The translations under genes and the position numbers were made by a program. A stretch of DNA of 58,298 nucleotides from Opitutus sp. ER46. Lineage in GTDB: Bacteria; Verrucomicrobiota; Verrucomicrobiia; Opitutales; Opitutaceae. Where the stretch lies: positions 1 through 58,298 of the forward strand of contig NZ_QAYX01000010.1 of NCBI RefSeq assembly GCF_003054705.1, written 5' to 3'. Below, piece after piece: positions 47,468 to 56,600 of this stretch. Below the pieces are notes generated by a model, which saw only the letters and a list, made by a program, of their open reading frames with translations, did not search any database and was not told the DNA's origin. How positions within the stretch are numbered: position 1 is the first letter of the stretch; every line of letters begins with the position of its first letter.

Positions 47468-48010
47468 ATGGTTCCGTGTCCCCACCTGCCTCCCGCGCGG
47501 CCGGGTCTCGACTGGCGGCGGCTGCATGCGTTTCGCGCCGCCGAGCGGCGCGGGGAATTCTACTTCGCCTGCCTTGAGTACGCGCAGGCGTTGTGGGAAC
47601 GCCGGCTGGCGGCGCGGGCGCTGCTCTGTCTCGATCGCGCCTTCGGCGCCGACCTGACTGGCGAAGAACCGGTGCTGCGGTCGTGGCCGCTCCCGTATGC
47701 GGCGCTCGCGTGGATGCTCCGCGCCACGCCGCCGGATGTCTTTCTCGGCAACCCGCGCGTCCACTTTCAGCACTTCGCCGGCCGGATGAACGAACCGCGC
47801 CGCGAACAGCGCCGCGCGCGCGCGTGGGCCTGCTGGGCGATTGTGCGACGGCTCCGTCCCAATCTCGGAGGTGATCCTCACCACCGGATCGAGGAGCCGG
47901 CCGCCGACTGGATCGAAAAGCGCCTCGCGCAGCACGGTCATCCGGGCGAGGTCACGCTCTGGCGTTCCGTGTTGCTCCACCCGGCGGAGCCGGATGGAGC
48001 GCGGAACTAA
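47468..48010 (+). CDS. Hypothetical protein
   Basis: A 180-residue protein, unrecognised. It opens MVPCPHLPPARPGLDWRRLH, then FYFACLEYAQALWERRLAARALLCLDRAFGADL, and WPLPYAALAWMLRATPPDVF. The pattern is helical with TPR-like Tyr/Ala spacing. It ends in WIEKRLAQHGHPGEVTLWRSV. It is divergent from the DUF374 gene. Confidence 0.62.
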   Translation: MVPCPHLPPARPGLDWRRLHAFRAAERRGEFYFACLEYAQALWERRLAARALLCLDRAFGADLTGEEPVLRSWPLPYAALAWMLRATPPDVFLGNPRVHFQHFAGRMNEPRREQRRARAWACWAIVRRLRPNLGGDPHHRIEEPAADWIEKRLAQHGHPGEVTLWRSVLLHPAEPDGARN

Positions 48011-48319
48011 CCGAGTGAAGTCCTAGGAGGTAAGAACCTCCCAGAGCGAAGCTCGGAGCATTGATAGCTCTTTCTTGTCGGCGGCGCCTGTGGCGCCGGG
48101 GACTTCGTGGTTACCGAGTAACCCGATCGTGTGTTTTGTCACTGCGCGGGCAGGAATACTCCCGCGGGCGCCGAATGACGATGCTTATATCCGGCGACGC
48201 GCCTTCGGAGTGAAAGTGAGAGTGAGGGTGAAAGTAGGGAGCCACTGACTGGCTGACCCTCAATCCCTCAATCCCTCAATCCCTTGCTCCCTCATTCCCT
48301 TACTCCCTCGTCCCGGCGT
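48011..48319. repeat. Repeat-rich gap: GTGAAAGT then CCCTCAATC modules
   Basis: GCCTTCGGAGTGAAAGTGAG at about 48199 is followed by a GTGAGGGTGAAAGT array to about 48238, then CCCTCAATC-type 9-mers at about 48249-48290. The order matches 3232-3366. A CGGCGCC/GGCGCCG hairpin lies at 48082-48098. No gene is visible. Confidence 0.8.
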
Positions 48320-49822
48320 TCACGCCGGGCGCAGCACGCGCGCGAGTGTCTCCATGCCGCGGGCGATCTGCACCTCTGACGGTGCGGCGAAGCCGAGCAG
48401 GAGGCCCGGGCGAGCCGGGCCCTGTAGGTAGAACGGCGAGAGCGCGGTGACGTTGATTCCCGCCTCGGCTGCGCGGCGTTGCACGCGCACGTCGTCGGCG
48501 CTGGCGGGCAGGAAGCCGACCGCGTGGATACCCGCCTCGGTCGGCTGCAGATTCAACTTCGTGCCCAGGTGTCGCCGCGCCGCGGCAAAGAGCGCGTCTC
48601 GGCCCTCTCGATACCGATTGCGCATGCGGCGCAGGTGCCGCTCGAAGTGGCCCTCGGCAATGAAATCGGCCAGCACTGCCTGCTCGATGGGCGAGGTGTA
48701 CCGGTCGACCGCTTCGCGCAGCGCGGCGAAGGGCGCAACGAGCGCCGTCGGCAGGACGACGTAGCCGAGCCGCAGACCGGGGAACAGAAGCTTGTTGAAA
48801 CTCCCGGCGTAGATCACGCGGTTGGCACGGTCGTTCTCCTGCAAGGCGCCGAGCGGGCGCACGTCGTAGCGAAACGCGCCGTCGTAGTCGTCCTCGAACA
48901 CGTACGTGCCGCGGTCGCGCGCGAGTGCGAGCAACGCGAGTCGGCGTTCGAGGGAGAGGGTTGCGCCGAGCGGAAACTGGTGCGCCGGCGTCACGTAGAT
49001 CATCGCCGGTGCGGGCGGTTGGCGGCGTCCGCCGGGAACCACCATGCCCGCGGCGTCCACCGGGATCGGCACCACGTGGGCGCCGGCACGGCGCAGCAGC
49101 CGGGCGGCACCGGGGTAGCCTGGATTCTCCATCCACGCGTGGTCGCCCGGGCGCAGGAGCAGGCGGAGGATGAAGTCGAAGGCCTGCTGCGTGCCGGAGA
49201 CGACGGCGATCCGATCGACGTCGCAAACCACCGAGCGGGTTGCCGCCAGGTGTTCAGCGATGGCGGCGCGGAGCGGACGGTAGCCGAGGGGATCGCCGGC
49301 GGTCAGCAGCGCGGTGCGGCCCAGGCGCAGCCGCCGGCTTGTCAGCTGGGCCCAGATCGCGAGCGGGAAGGCGTCGAGACTCGGACGATAAATGTCGAAC
49401 GCGGCGGGGGCGGGACTCGCCGGCGACGTCGCAGCCGTTGCGGACGCCGAGCGCGAGCGGCTGGTGGCGATGGCGGCCGGCGCATTGTGGGATGCCCGGC
49501 TGCCCGGCCCGATCGCGCGTTGGGGGCGGGCGGGAGCGGCGTCGATGAACGGGTCGGGCAGCGCGGCGGCGACCACGGTACCGGAGCCGTGGCGGGTCAC
49601 GAGGTAGCCCTCGGCGCGCAGTTGCGCGAAGACGCCGACGACGGTGGCGCGGGCCAGACCCTGCTGCCGGGCGAGGTCGCGCGAGGACGGTAGCCGCGCG
49701 CCAGGTGCGAGGCGTCCGCCGACGATCGCGCGACGCAACTCGCCGTGCAGCCAGCGGTGCAGCGGCTGGTGGCGCGGGCGCGGGGCGAGTGGGAAGTCCT
49801 GGAAGCGCGGGAGGCGGGGCAT
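48320..49822 (-). CDS. MocR/PdxR-type transcriptional regulator
   Basis: A 500-residue GntR-family regulator. The N-terminal winged helix (about residues 18-85) has LHRWLHGELRRAIVGGRLAP, ARLPSSRDLARQQGLARATV and LRAEGYLVTRHGSGTVV. An aminotransferase-like PLP domain follows, with the probable PLP Lys344 in YAGSFNKLLFPGLRLGYV. Other blocks are GTQQAFDFILRLLL, WMENPGYPG and YVFEDDYDGAFRYD. An Ala/Ser-rich linker joins them. It is divergently oriented from an EamA transporter gene 70 bp away, which it probably regulates in response to a PLP- or amino-acid-related ligand. Confidence 0.93.
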   Translation of the reverse strand: MPRLPRFQDFPLAPRPRHQPLHRWLHGELRRAIVGGRLAPGARLPSSRDLARQQGLARATVVGVFAQLRAEGYLVTRHGSGTVVAAALPDPFIDAAPARPQRAIGPGSRASHNAPAAIATSRSRSASATAATSPASPAPAAFDIYRPSLDAFPLAIWAQLTSRRLRLGRTALLTAGDPLGYRPLRAAIAEHLAATRSVVCDVDRIAVVSGTQQAFDFILRLLLRPGDHAWMENPGYPGAARLLRRAGAHVVPIPVDAAGMVVPGGRRQPPAPAMIYVTPAHQFPLGATLSLERRLALLALARDRGTYVFEDDYDGAFRYDVRPLGALQENDRANRVIYAGSFNKLLFPGLRLGYVVLPTALVAPFAALREAVDRYTSPIEQAVLADFIAEGHFERHLRRMRNRYREGRDALFAAARRHLGTKLNLQPTEAGIHAVGFLPASADDVRVQRRAAEAGINVTALSPFYLQGPARPGLLLGFAAPSEVQIARGMETLARVLRPA

Positions 49823-49891
49823 GGAAAAGTGGTCTGGTGAAGATCCTTCAAGTGGACCAAAGCACAAGGCCACCTCGTGCGAAAGTGGGGC

Positions 49892-50854
49892 ATGCATCGC
49901 ACCGACCTTCTGCTGCTCCTGGGCCTCGCGGCCACGTGGGGCGCTTCGTACCTGTTCCTGCAACTGGGGGCCGGCGAGTTTGGGCCGCTGGCGCTGGCGG
50001 GGGTGCGTGCGGCAGGCGCGGCGCTGGTGCTGCTGCCCGGCGTGGTTCGCCGGGAGGCGCGGGCGGCGCTGCGCGGGCACCTTTGCCCGGTGGCGCTCCT
50101 TGGCGTGATCAACAGCGCGCTGCCGTATGTGCTCTTTGCGTACGCGTCGCTGACGCTGTCCGCGGGGTTGACCGCGCTGTTCGTGGCGCTGACGCCGCTG
50201 GCGACGGCTGCATTCGGCGCCTGGTGGGGCGAGGAACGGCTGACCCGCGGCCGGTTTGCGGGCATGGCGCTGGGGGTGGCTGGAGTGGCGTGGCTCGCGA
50301 GCGGGAAACTCGGGGTGAAGCCGGGGGCGACGGGAGTGCCGGCGCTCGCGATCGCGGCCTGTGTCGTCGGCACGGCGCTGTATGGGTTTTCGACGGTGTA
50401 TGCGCGGCGTCGATTGCGGGCGATAGCGCCGCTGACAGTCGCGGCGGGGAGCCAGCTGGCCGCGGCGGCGGTACTCGCGCCCGCGGCGGTGTGGGCCTGG
50501 CCGGACGTGGTCCCGGGAGCGGGGGCGTGGGCGGCGGCCGCGGGGCTGACCGTGCTGTGCACGGCGCTGGCGTACCTCGTCTTCTTCCGGCTGATCCAGC
50601 GGGTGGGGCCGGCGCGGACGAGCGTGGTGACGCTCCTGATTCCGGCGTTTGGGCTCGGCTGGGGCGTGTTGTTCCTGGGCGAGCGGGTGAGCGTTGGGTT
50701 GCTCGGAGGGTGCGGCTTGATCCTGTTCGGAACAGCCCTGGTGACCGGCAGGCTGCGCTGGCTCGGGCGGGGTGCGGCGGTGGCGCGGACTGCGGTGGCG
50801 GCGGGAGGGCTGGAACAGGCTCGGCGTAGCGCGCGGGAGGCGGAGTGTCGCTGA
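49892..50854 (+). CDS. EamA/DMT-family transporter
   Basis: A 320-residue membrane protein with about ten hydrophobic helices in two homologous halves (first helix LLLLLGLAATWGASYLFLQL; second half VAAGSQLAAAAVLAPAAVWA). The motif WGASYLF near the start and FGAWWGEERLTRGRFAGMAL at the end of the first half are typical of drug/metabolite exporters. ATG 49892 is favoured, with AAGTGGGG just before it. It is divergent from the MocR gene. Confidence 0.92.
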   Translation: MHRTDLLLLLGLAATWGASYLFLQLGAGEFGPLALAGVRAAGAALVLLPGVVRREARAALRGHLCPVALLGVINSALPYVLFAYASLTLSAGLTALFVALTPLATAAFGAWWGEERLTRGRFAGMALGVAGVAWLASGKLGVKPGATGVPALAIAACVVGTALYGFSTVYARRRLRAIAPLTVAAGSQLAAAAVLAPAAVWAWPDVVPGAGAWAAAAGLTVLCTALAYLVFFRLIQRVGPARTSVVTLLIPAFGLGWGVLFLGERVSVGLLGGCGLILFGTALVTGRLRWLGRGAAVARTAVAAGGLEQARRSAREAECR

Positions 50855-51019
50855 CGTTGGCGTGCGTCTGCCGGAGAGCGGCGTCGCGCATAAAGGAATC
50901 GAAATGCGGATGCAGGGGACCGTCCGCACAATCGTTCTCGTTCTCTCGGACCGCGCGACGTCGCACACCGGGCCGGGCGCTGCCGCCGCACCGGGCGGTC
51001 GCGGCCCAACGCGCTCGGG
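50855..51019. other. Short intergenic gap, no gene seen
   Basis: GC-rich spacer between the convergent EamA and YetF-like genes. No hairpin or reading frame worth naming. Confidence 0.5.
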
Positions 51020-51532
51020 CTAGGCACCGTCACTTTTCACGACGGACACCTCGCCGTTGCGCTCGAGGGTCGCGCGGCGGACCTTGGCGGGCGAGTCGAC
51101 GCCCTTGAGGCGAAGGTCCTCGTCGAGGTCCTCGCGGCTGAGATCGTGCCGGTCGAGCATCGCGGGCTGCACGTTGCCCTCGTCGATCAGCACGGCGGAG
51201 TGACCCTTGAGGAGGTTGCCGACGAAGGCCGAGCGAACGGCGAGCCAGCTCACGCCCCGATGGAGCAGGACGAGCATGAAGCCGACGGCGAGGGTGGGAA
51301 AGAAGGCGGCGCTGCCGTTGATGGCGCGGGAGAGACTGGAGGCGATGATGAGGGTGAGCAGGACATCGAGCGCGTTGCGGCGGGCGAAGAAGCGCTTGTG
51401 CGCGAGCCGGAGCATAATGAGCGCGGCGATGGAGACGACGATGGCCCGGGCGGCCATCTGGTACGTCTTCAGGTCCTCGGGGTTGGCATCCAGACCGAGC
51501 AAGGTGTTCAGGAAGTCGGTGAGGGTATCCAT
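51020..51532 (-). CDS. YetF/DUF421-family membrane protein
   Basis: A 170-residue protein with three or four N-terminal membrane helices (AIVVSIAALIMLRLA, ALDVLLTLIIASSLSRAING, LAVGFMLVLLHRGVSWLAV) and a C-terminal DUF421 domain (GNLLKGHSAVLIDEGNVQPA, RHDLSREDLDEDLRLKG). Members sit in the membrane in spore-forming and many other bacteria; function is uncertain. The ATG at 51532 gives the usual length. Confidence 0.88.
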   Translation of the reverse strand: MDTLTDFLNTLLGLDANPEDLKTYQMAARAIVVSIAALIMLRLAHKRFFARRNALDVLLTLIIASSLSRAINGSAAFFPTLAVGFMLVLLHRGVSWLAVRSAFVGNLLKGHSAVLIDEGNVQPAMLDRHDLSREDLDEDLRLKGVDSPAKVRRATLERNGEVSVVKSDGA

Positions 51533-51825
51533 GGTGCCAGCGGCACGGACCGGGGCGGTCGGGGCGGGTTCGACCGGCGCGGCGCCTACCGGGCGCCGTC
51601 GCCGGGGCGATATCCTGCTGCCGTGGGGAGAGTTGGCCGGGAGGTCGAGGGGGCGTCGCCGGCTGCGTGGGCGAGAGTGCGCGGCGGGGATCGGTGCTGG
51701 GATTGGACCCACCGGACGCAGGCAGGCGGTGGGGGCCGATTGGGGGCTACGGGCGGAGGCGCAAGCGGGCGGCGGGAGCGGAAATGGGCCGGAAAAGGCG
51801 CCGTTTGGGTCGGCCAACGAAACCC

Positions 51826-51853
51826 TTGACGGGTAACCGGCTCCCCGTAACGT
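51826..51853 (+). promoter_or_regulatory. Candidate promoter of the CAU tRNA
   Basis: TTGACG (51826-51831) and TAACGT (51848-51853) with a 16-bp spacer. Same -35 word and spacing as the tRNA-Gly promoter. Confidence 0.5.
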
Positions 51854-51914
51854 CCGCATTCCACGTCGATCGCCGGGTCAGAAATGACCGCGTGGCCGAC
51901 GTCTTCAAAGGCAC

Positions 51915-51989
<75 letters not shown>

Positions 51990-52027
51990 GCCTTCCTAGA
52001 GGGAAAACTCGCTTGGGGCATTACCCC

Positions 52028-52046
52028 TGCCAAGAAGTTCTTGGCA
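52028..52046. repeat. Inverted repeat between tRNA and recombinase
   Basis: TGCCAAGA (52028-52035) and TCTTGGCA (52039-52046) around AGT. It may be a recombinase arm site or a tRNA-trailer hairpin. Confidence 0.55.
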
Positions 52047-52086
52047 GTCTGTTGGAGGAATCAGTGTTCCGTTCATATGCCCAAGG

Positions 52087-53283
52087 GTGGGCAGACCGAA
52101 GGAACCACCCAAGATCACCAAGAAAACCCTCCCAAACGGCGTGGAGCGGTTTCTTGTGCGCTGGGTGGTCATGGGCCAAGACCGACGCAAGGTCGTGGCT
52201 TCCGTGGAGGAGGCACAACTGGTCGCGAAGCAATGGGTGGATGACGGCAAGCAGGAATTGCGGGTCCTTCAAACCCGTTTGACGGCTGATGAACTTGGCG
52301 GCGCCGAAGCTATGCAGCGTGTCCTACGCACCGTTCTGCGAATCGACTTTGAGACGGCAACCGCTTGGCTCTTGGCGAACTACAAACGGCCAGCGACGAT
52401 CGAATGGACGAAAGCGATCCCTGAATACGAGACCGATCGCAGGAAAGTGGGGATCACCGAATCGCAAATCAGCAACGTGGTGAAGGCAGCAAAAAGGTTT
52501 GCTGCCTTTGTCGGACGTCCTCTCGTGGGAAGCCCCACTCGCGTCGAAGTCGAAGGCCTGCTCAACACTTTGTCGGATGACGTGGGCCCGTCGACTTACA
52601 ACGGTCTGCTGAGCGATGTGTCCGCCTTTCTCGGCTGGTTGGTGACCAAAGGATACCTGCCAGAAAACCCGGCTGAGGGAATGGAGCGGCGGAAAGTGAA
52701 GCGTGGAAAACCGCCAGTGCTGCAACCCGCCGCGGTCCAGTCACTGCTTCGCGATTTGGAGGTCAACGCACCGGAATGGGTCCCCTACGCCGCCTGCTGC
52801 GTCTTCGGTGCACTCCGCCCAGGCATGCGCGAGGGCGAGGCCAACCGACTCGATGCGGACCTCCGTGCCGGCAAAACCGTGCTTCATCCTGGCGGAATTG
52901 AGATCCATGGAAAGGCGCACGGGGACCGCATCCTTCCTTGGAAGCTCTGCGGGCCACTCAAGGAGTGGCTGGACGCATACCCGGCGAACGATGGATTGTG
53001 GCCAGCAGAAACGCCTCGCATCGCAGATCGGGAATGGAGCGAAGTCCGGGCAAAGCACATATTCCCCTGTGCCGACGTGCTGCGGCATACGGCGATTTCC
53101 GCCATGTGCTACGCTCCGGGCGCGTCGCCTGCAAAGGTTGCCATCGGGGCCGGCACGAGCGAGTCGAGGATTCGTACCAATTACTTGGGCCGCTGGTCCG
53201 AGGAGCTGACGAAAGCACTCTGGGACTTGAAGCCCGTACGTCAGAACACTTTGTCCGCGAAGACACGCGACCAAGCGGCGTAA
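52087..53283 (+). CDS. Tyrosine recombinase/integrase
   Basis: A 398-residue site-specific recombinase. The catalytic domain shows FGALRPGMREGEANRL (Arg244), a KAHGDRILPW segment, LRHT with Arg333 and His334 in ADVLRHTAISAM, and Tyr366 in RTNYLG. The first His of the usual HxLRH box reads Asp330. The N-terminal half is a core-binding domain with helices (VVKAAKRFAAFVGRPLV). A GTG start at 52087 begins MGRPKEPPKITKKTLPNG; ATG 52077 is out of frame. Its place directly after the tRNA marks an integrative element. Confidence 0.87.
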   Translation: MGRPKEPPKITKKTLPNGVERFLVRWVVMGQDRRKVVASVEEAQLVAKQWVDDGKQELRVLQTRLTADELGGAEAMQRVLRTVLRIDFETATAWLLANYKRPATIEWTKAIPEYETDRRKVGITESQISNVVKAAKRFAAFVGRPLVGSPTRVEVEGLLNTLSDDVGPSTYNGLLSDVSAFLGWLVTKGYLPENPAEGMERRKVKRGKPPVLQPAAVQSLLRDLEVNAPEWVPYAACCVFGALRPGMREGEANRLDADLRAGKTVLHPGGIEIHGKAHGDRILPWKLCGPLKEWLDAYPANDGLWPAETPRIADREWSEVRAKHIFPCADVLRHTAISAMCYAPGASPAKVAIGAGTSESRIRTNYLGRWSEELTKALWDLKPVRQNTLSAKTRDQAA

Positions 53284-53694
53284 CCAACGGCCCTTCTCGC
53301 GTCGTAGCCGTCCGGCTATGCCACTAACCACGCGCCACGCGGCTTTGACATGGACCATGGAGCAGGTATCTGCGCAGGGGTTGTTCAGATCAGAGCTGAT
53401 GTTGCGTTCGATCTCAATTGGATGGCCTCGTTGGCTACCGCACGATCCGTACAGGCGGAATCCGCTTGCCGGCGGGAGCGGTGCCGCAGCGGAAGTCATC
53501 ACATTTTCTGCCGCGGAAAATGTCGGTATACCCGTCCTGCGGCGTGCGGCGCGCTCGGATTGGAAACCGCTCCTTCTAGTCGCGGCTTTGACCCAGTGCG
53601 AACTCGTGCTTGGATCGGCTTTGCCGAACGAGGGCGTGCATTGCGGCGAGGCATTGAATCTGCGGCGCTCCCGCCCCAGTGTCCCGAACTCCAG
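53284..53694. other. 410-bp gap with an inverted repeat, no convincing gene
   Basis: A frame continuing the following gene upstream is Cys/Arg-rich and looks non-coding. At 53501-53508 and 53516-53523, ACATTTTC and GAAAATGT form a perfect 8-bp inverted repeat with loop TGCCGCG, possibly an operator or promoter-region hairpin of the nuclease-STAND gene. Confidence 0.55.
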
Positions 53695-56600
53695 ATGGAT
53701 ATCCCGCCTATCGAGTCGCCCGCCAATCAACAAGCCCACGACAAGTTTCGCGGGTATGGATATCAATGCTGGCTCACCGTCGATGCTTGGCTTGAGCTGA
53801 AGCCGAACGATCTACTTTTTGCCGAACGGGCAGAGGATTTCGTAACATTTTCGGATCAGCAGGCGCAGGTAGCCCAAGTCAAGGCCCTCACGGGCGAAAT
53901 CACCTTGCGCAGTGAAAGCGTCGCCGAAGCTATCAACCATCTGTGGGCATTTCAAAAACTGAGTCCCGCGACCGATATCCGGTTCAGTTTTCTGACGACG
54001 GCCGGCGTGACGACCGAAAAAGGCGACCCATTCGATGGCGTAACAGGGCTTTCGCTGTGGAAGACCGCGGCCGCGACGGGCAACCTTGCCAAGGTCGAGG
54101 CGTTGCGAGCGTTTCTAGCAGCCGACGAATCCGTCGGCAAAAATCTGGATCAGGATGTCCGGGACTATTTGAAATCGGCGACGCCAGCCGACTTCCTGGC
54201 AAAAATCGTTCGTGCGCTCGTCTGGGAAACAGGCCGCGATGACGATTCCGGCGTTCGCGCCACGGTCGAGAGCCGGCTCGCGGTCCTCGCCGAGCGGCAT
54301 TTTGGCGCCACGCCGGCACACGGGCGCAATCTTGCCGCCACCTTGTTCGCCGACGTCTATGCGGTCGCCTCAGCCAAGGAAAAAGTTGCCCTGACGGCTG
54401 CGGGACTGCTCGCGGCCACCCAGCGCCATCTCGTGCCGGACGTGCTTACGGCCTTGTCAGCGCGTCGGCAGGAATTACTCGGCGGAGTCTTCGCCGGCGC
54501 GACCGGTGTCACGCCAAACTGGTTTTTCTCCGACACAGTACCGCCGATTGAACCGGGCGCGGACTTTTCCCGGCGCGAGTCGGCTGTGGCCGATCTGCAA
54601 AAGGCCGTCGGCGTCGCGGCGTTCATCGTGATCGTAGGCTCGTCCGGCATGGGCAAGAGCACTCTGGCGCAACTTTTTGCCGCAGCTACTGGCGGCAACT
54701 GGCTTCTTTTCAGGGCGAGCGAGGAATCGTTCCGCACATTTCGCGGGGTCCAGGAATGCATCTCACTCATCGCTCAACAGCCGCCGCCCTTCGGTTTGCT
54801 GATCGATGACTTGCCGTGGGAGCGCTTGGACGCCGGAGCGATGAATCTCATGCGCGGCCTCGCGCTTATGGCCCGCCGACGCGGCGCGCGTCTCGTCTTT
54901 ACCAATCAGCGGCCGCCCAGTGCGGTGGAACTGGCCTCTGCCGGACTGAGCGAGGCCGTCGTGGTGAAGGCGCCACCGCTCATCGACGCCGAGATCGTGG
55001 AAATCACTACTCGGATGGGCTGCGCCGATCAAAAGATCGCCGAACGCTGGGCTCCGATGGTAGCCGCGCAAACTTCCGGGCACCCCCAGCTCGTCCATGC
55101 GCAACTGATCGCATTGCGCGAGAGGGGTTGGCCTGATGTTTCCGTGGATGAATTCTCCGCCGCGAGTGCGGCCGTGCAGGAGGCGCGAGACAGGAAACAG
55201 ATCCTGCTCGCAAACCTGGGGGTTGACGAAACTGAACTGCTCACGCGACTCAGCGTATTGTTTGGACCTTTCCGTCGCGATCACGCTCTGGCACTCGGTC
55301 AGCAACTCGAACGCATCGTCAAGGCGACCGCCGCTTTCGAACGACTGCACGGGCCTTGGATCGAACGGGCGTCGTCGGAGCGTTTTCAGCTCTCGCCCTT
55401 GATCGGCCCCTCCTTGCTCGTGGGGCTCACGCCCGAGCGCACGAAAGCCATGCGGATTGCCGCGGTCGAGGCGGTTGTCTCCTGCAAGCCGTTTGAGGCC
55501 ATCGATGCCGTCCACGCGATGCTTAATGTCGTCCTCAGTCAGGCCACGGACTATGCGACTCCTCTCCTCATGCAATTCATGTGGGTGCCCAAAGAGCACT
55601 CCGCCGGGCTACACGCCCTTCTCTCGTGGGCTCCGTTCATGTTCACGGACGGCCAGCCGGTGTTTCCGGGCTGGCCGGCGGTCGATTTTCTTTTCCGGGT
55701 GCTACAGTTTGAAGTCGCGGCCGATACGCTGCCCGCCCAATGCGAACATTTCCTCGGGCTCTGCGATCAAATCATCGCGGCGGAAAGGGATTCCGAATCA
55801 GCGGATTCGTTGCGCGCAATTCTTGCGTTCAGCCTGGTGAAGGCTGAGGGCGCCCCCGTCCCGTTCCGCCGGCTCCTTTGGTGCATCGACGTGCTGCGGC
55901 ACGTGACCGCTCAGATGAACAAGGAAGGCGCAAACCTCCCGAGTAAATTGCTGCCTGACATTTTCCATGCCGAAAGCGCCGAGGATGAAGCGGAGGTTTT
56001 CGTTGTGCTCGGGATTTTCATGCGGGCAGGCAGGCTCTCAGAGCTGAGGCAATTGCTCGAAACTTTGGAGCACGCGAGCGACGAAGATCGCAGCCGCTAC
56101 TTAAGGGCGCTCTGCCGCTTCAAGCCGTCCGTGCTGATGGCGTTCGACCGAGTGTGGCTCGCCGAGGAGAAAAAACCGATTCGGTCGTGGGATGCGACCC
56201 TCGCATTGTTTCACGATTTCCTCAATGCCGCGGTGCAATGGGGGAACGAGCTGTTTGCCGCCTGCGCGGCACGTGGCATTTCGGTAATCGAGAATGAATA
56301 CCTGAACCGCCCCGAAGAGGCGGCGCACGTGCTTGATCGCTTGGCGCCCGCCGATCCCGAAGTGGCTGCGATCATCTCGGAACAACGCGGCAAAATCGCG
56401 TTCCTGGCGAAGCGCTATCCCGAGGCTCAGAGACACTTCGAGGCATCACTATCCAATAATCCGTGGCGCGGGCTCACCCTGAGCGGTGTTGTTAACTGCT
56501 ATCAAAACGCCGGCACGGCGGCCGGTCATGCCGGCGACTGGGCGGCATCAGCGGCGCATTTTTTGGCCGGGAGCGAACTCGCCGCCGAGGACGAAGATGA

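Noticed and set aside
53350-53694. N-terminal extension of the nuclease-STAND protein
   Set aside because: The stretch is Cys/Arg/Ser-rich without domain pattern; the nuclease motif begins just after Met at 53695.
52741-53766. A 341-residue minus-strand frame
   Set aside because: It opposes the integrase C-terminus and has no recognisable domain.
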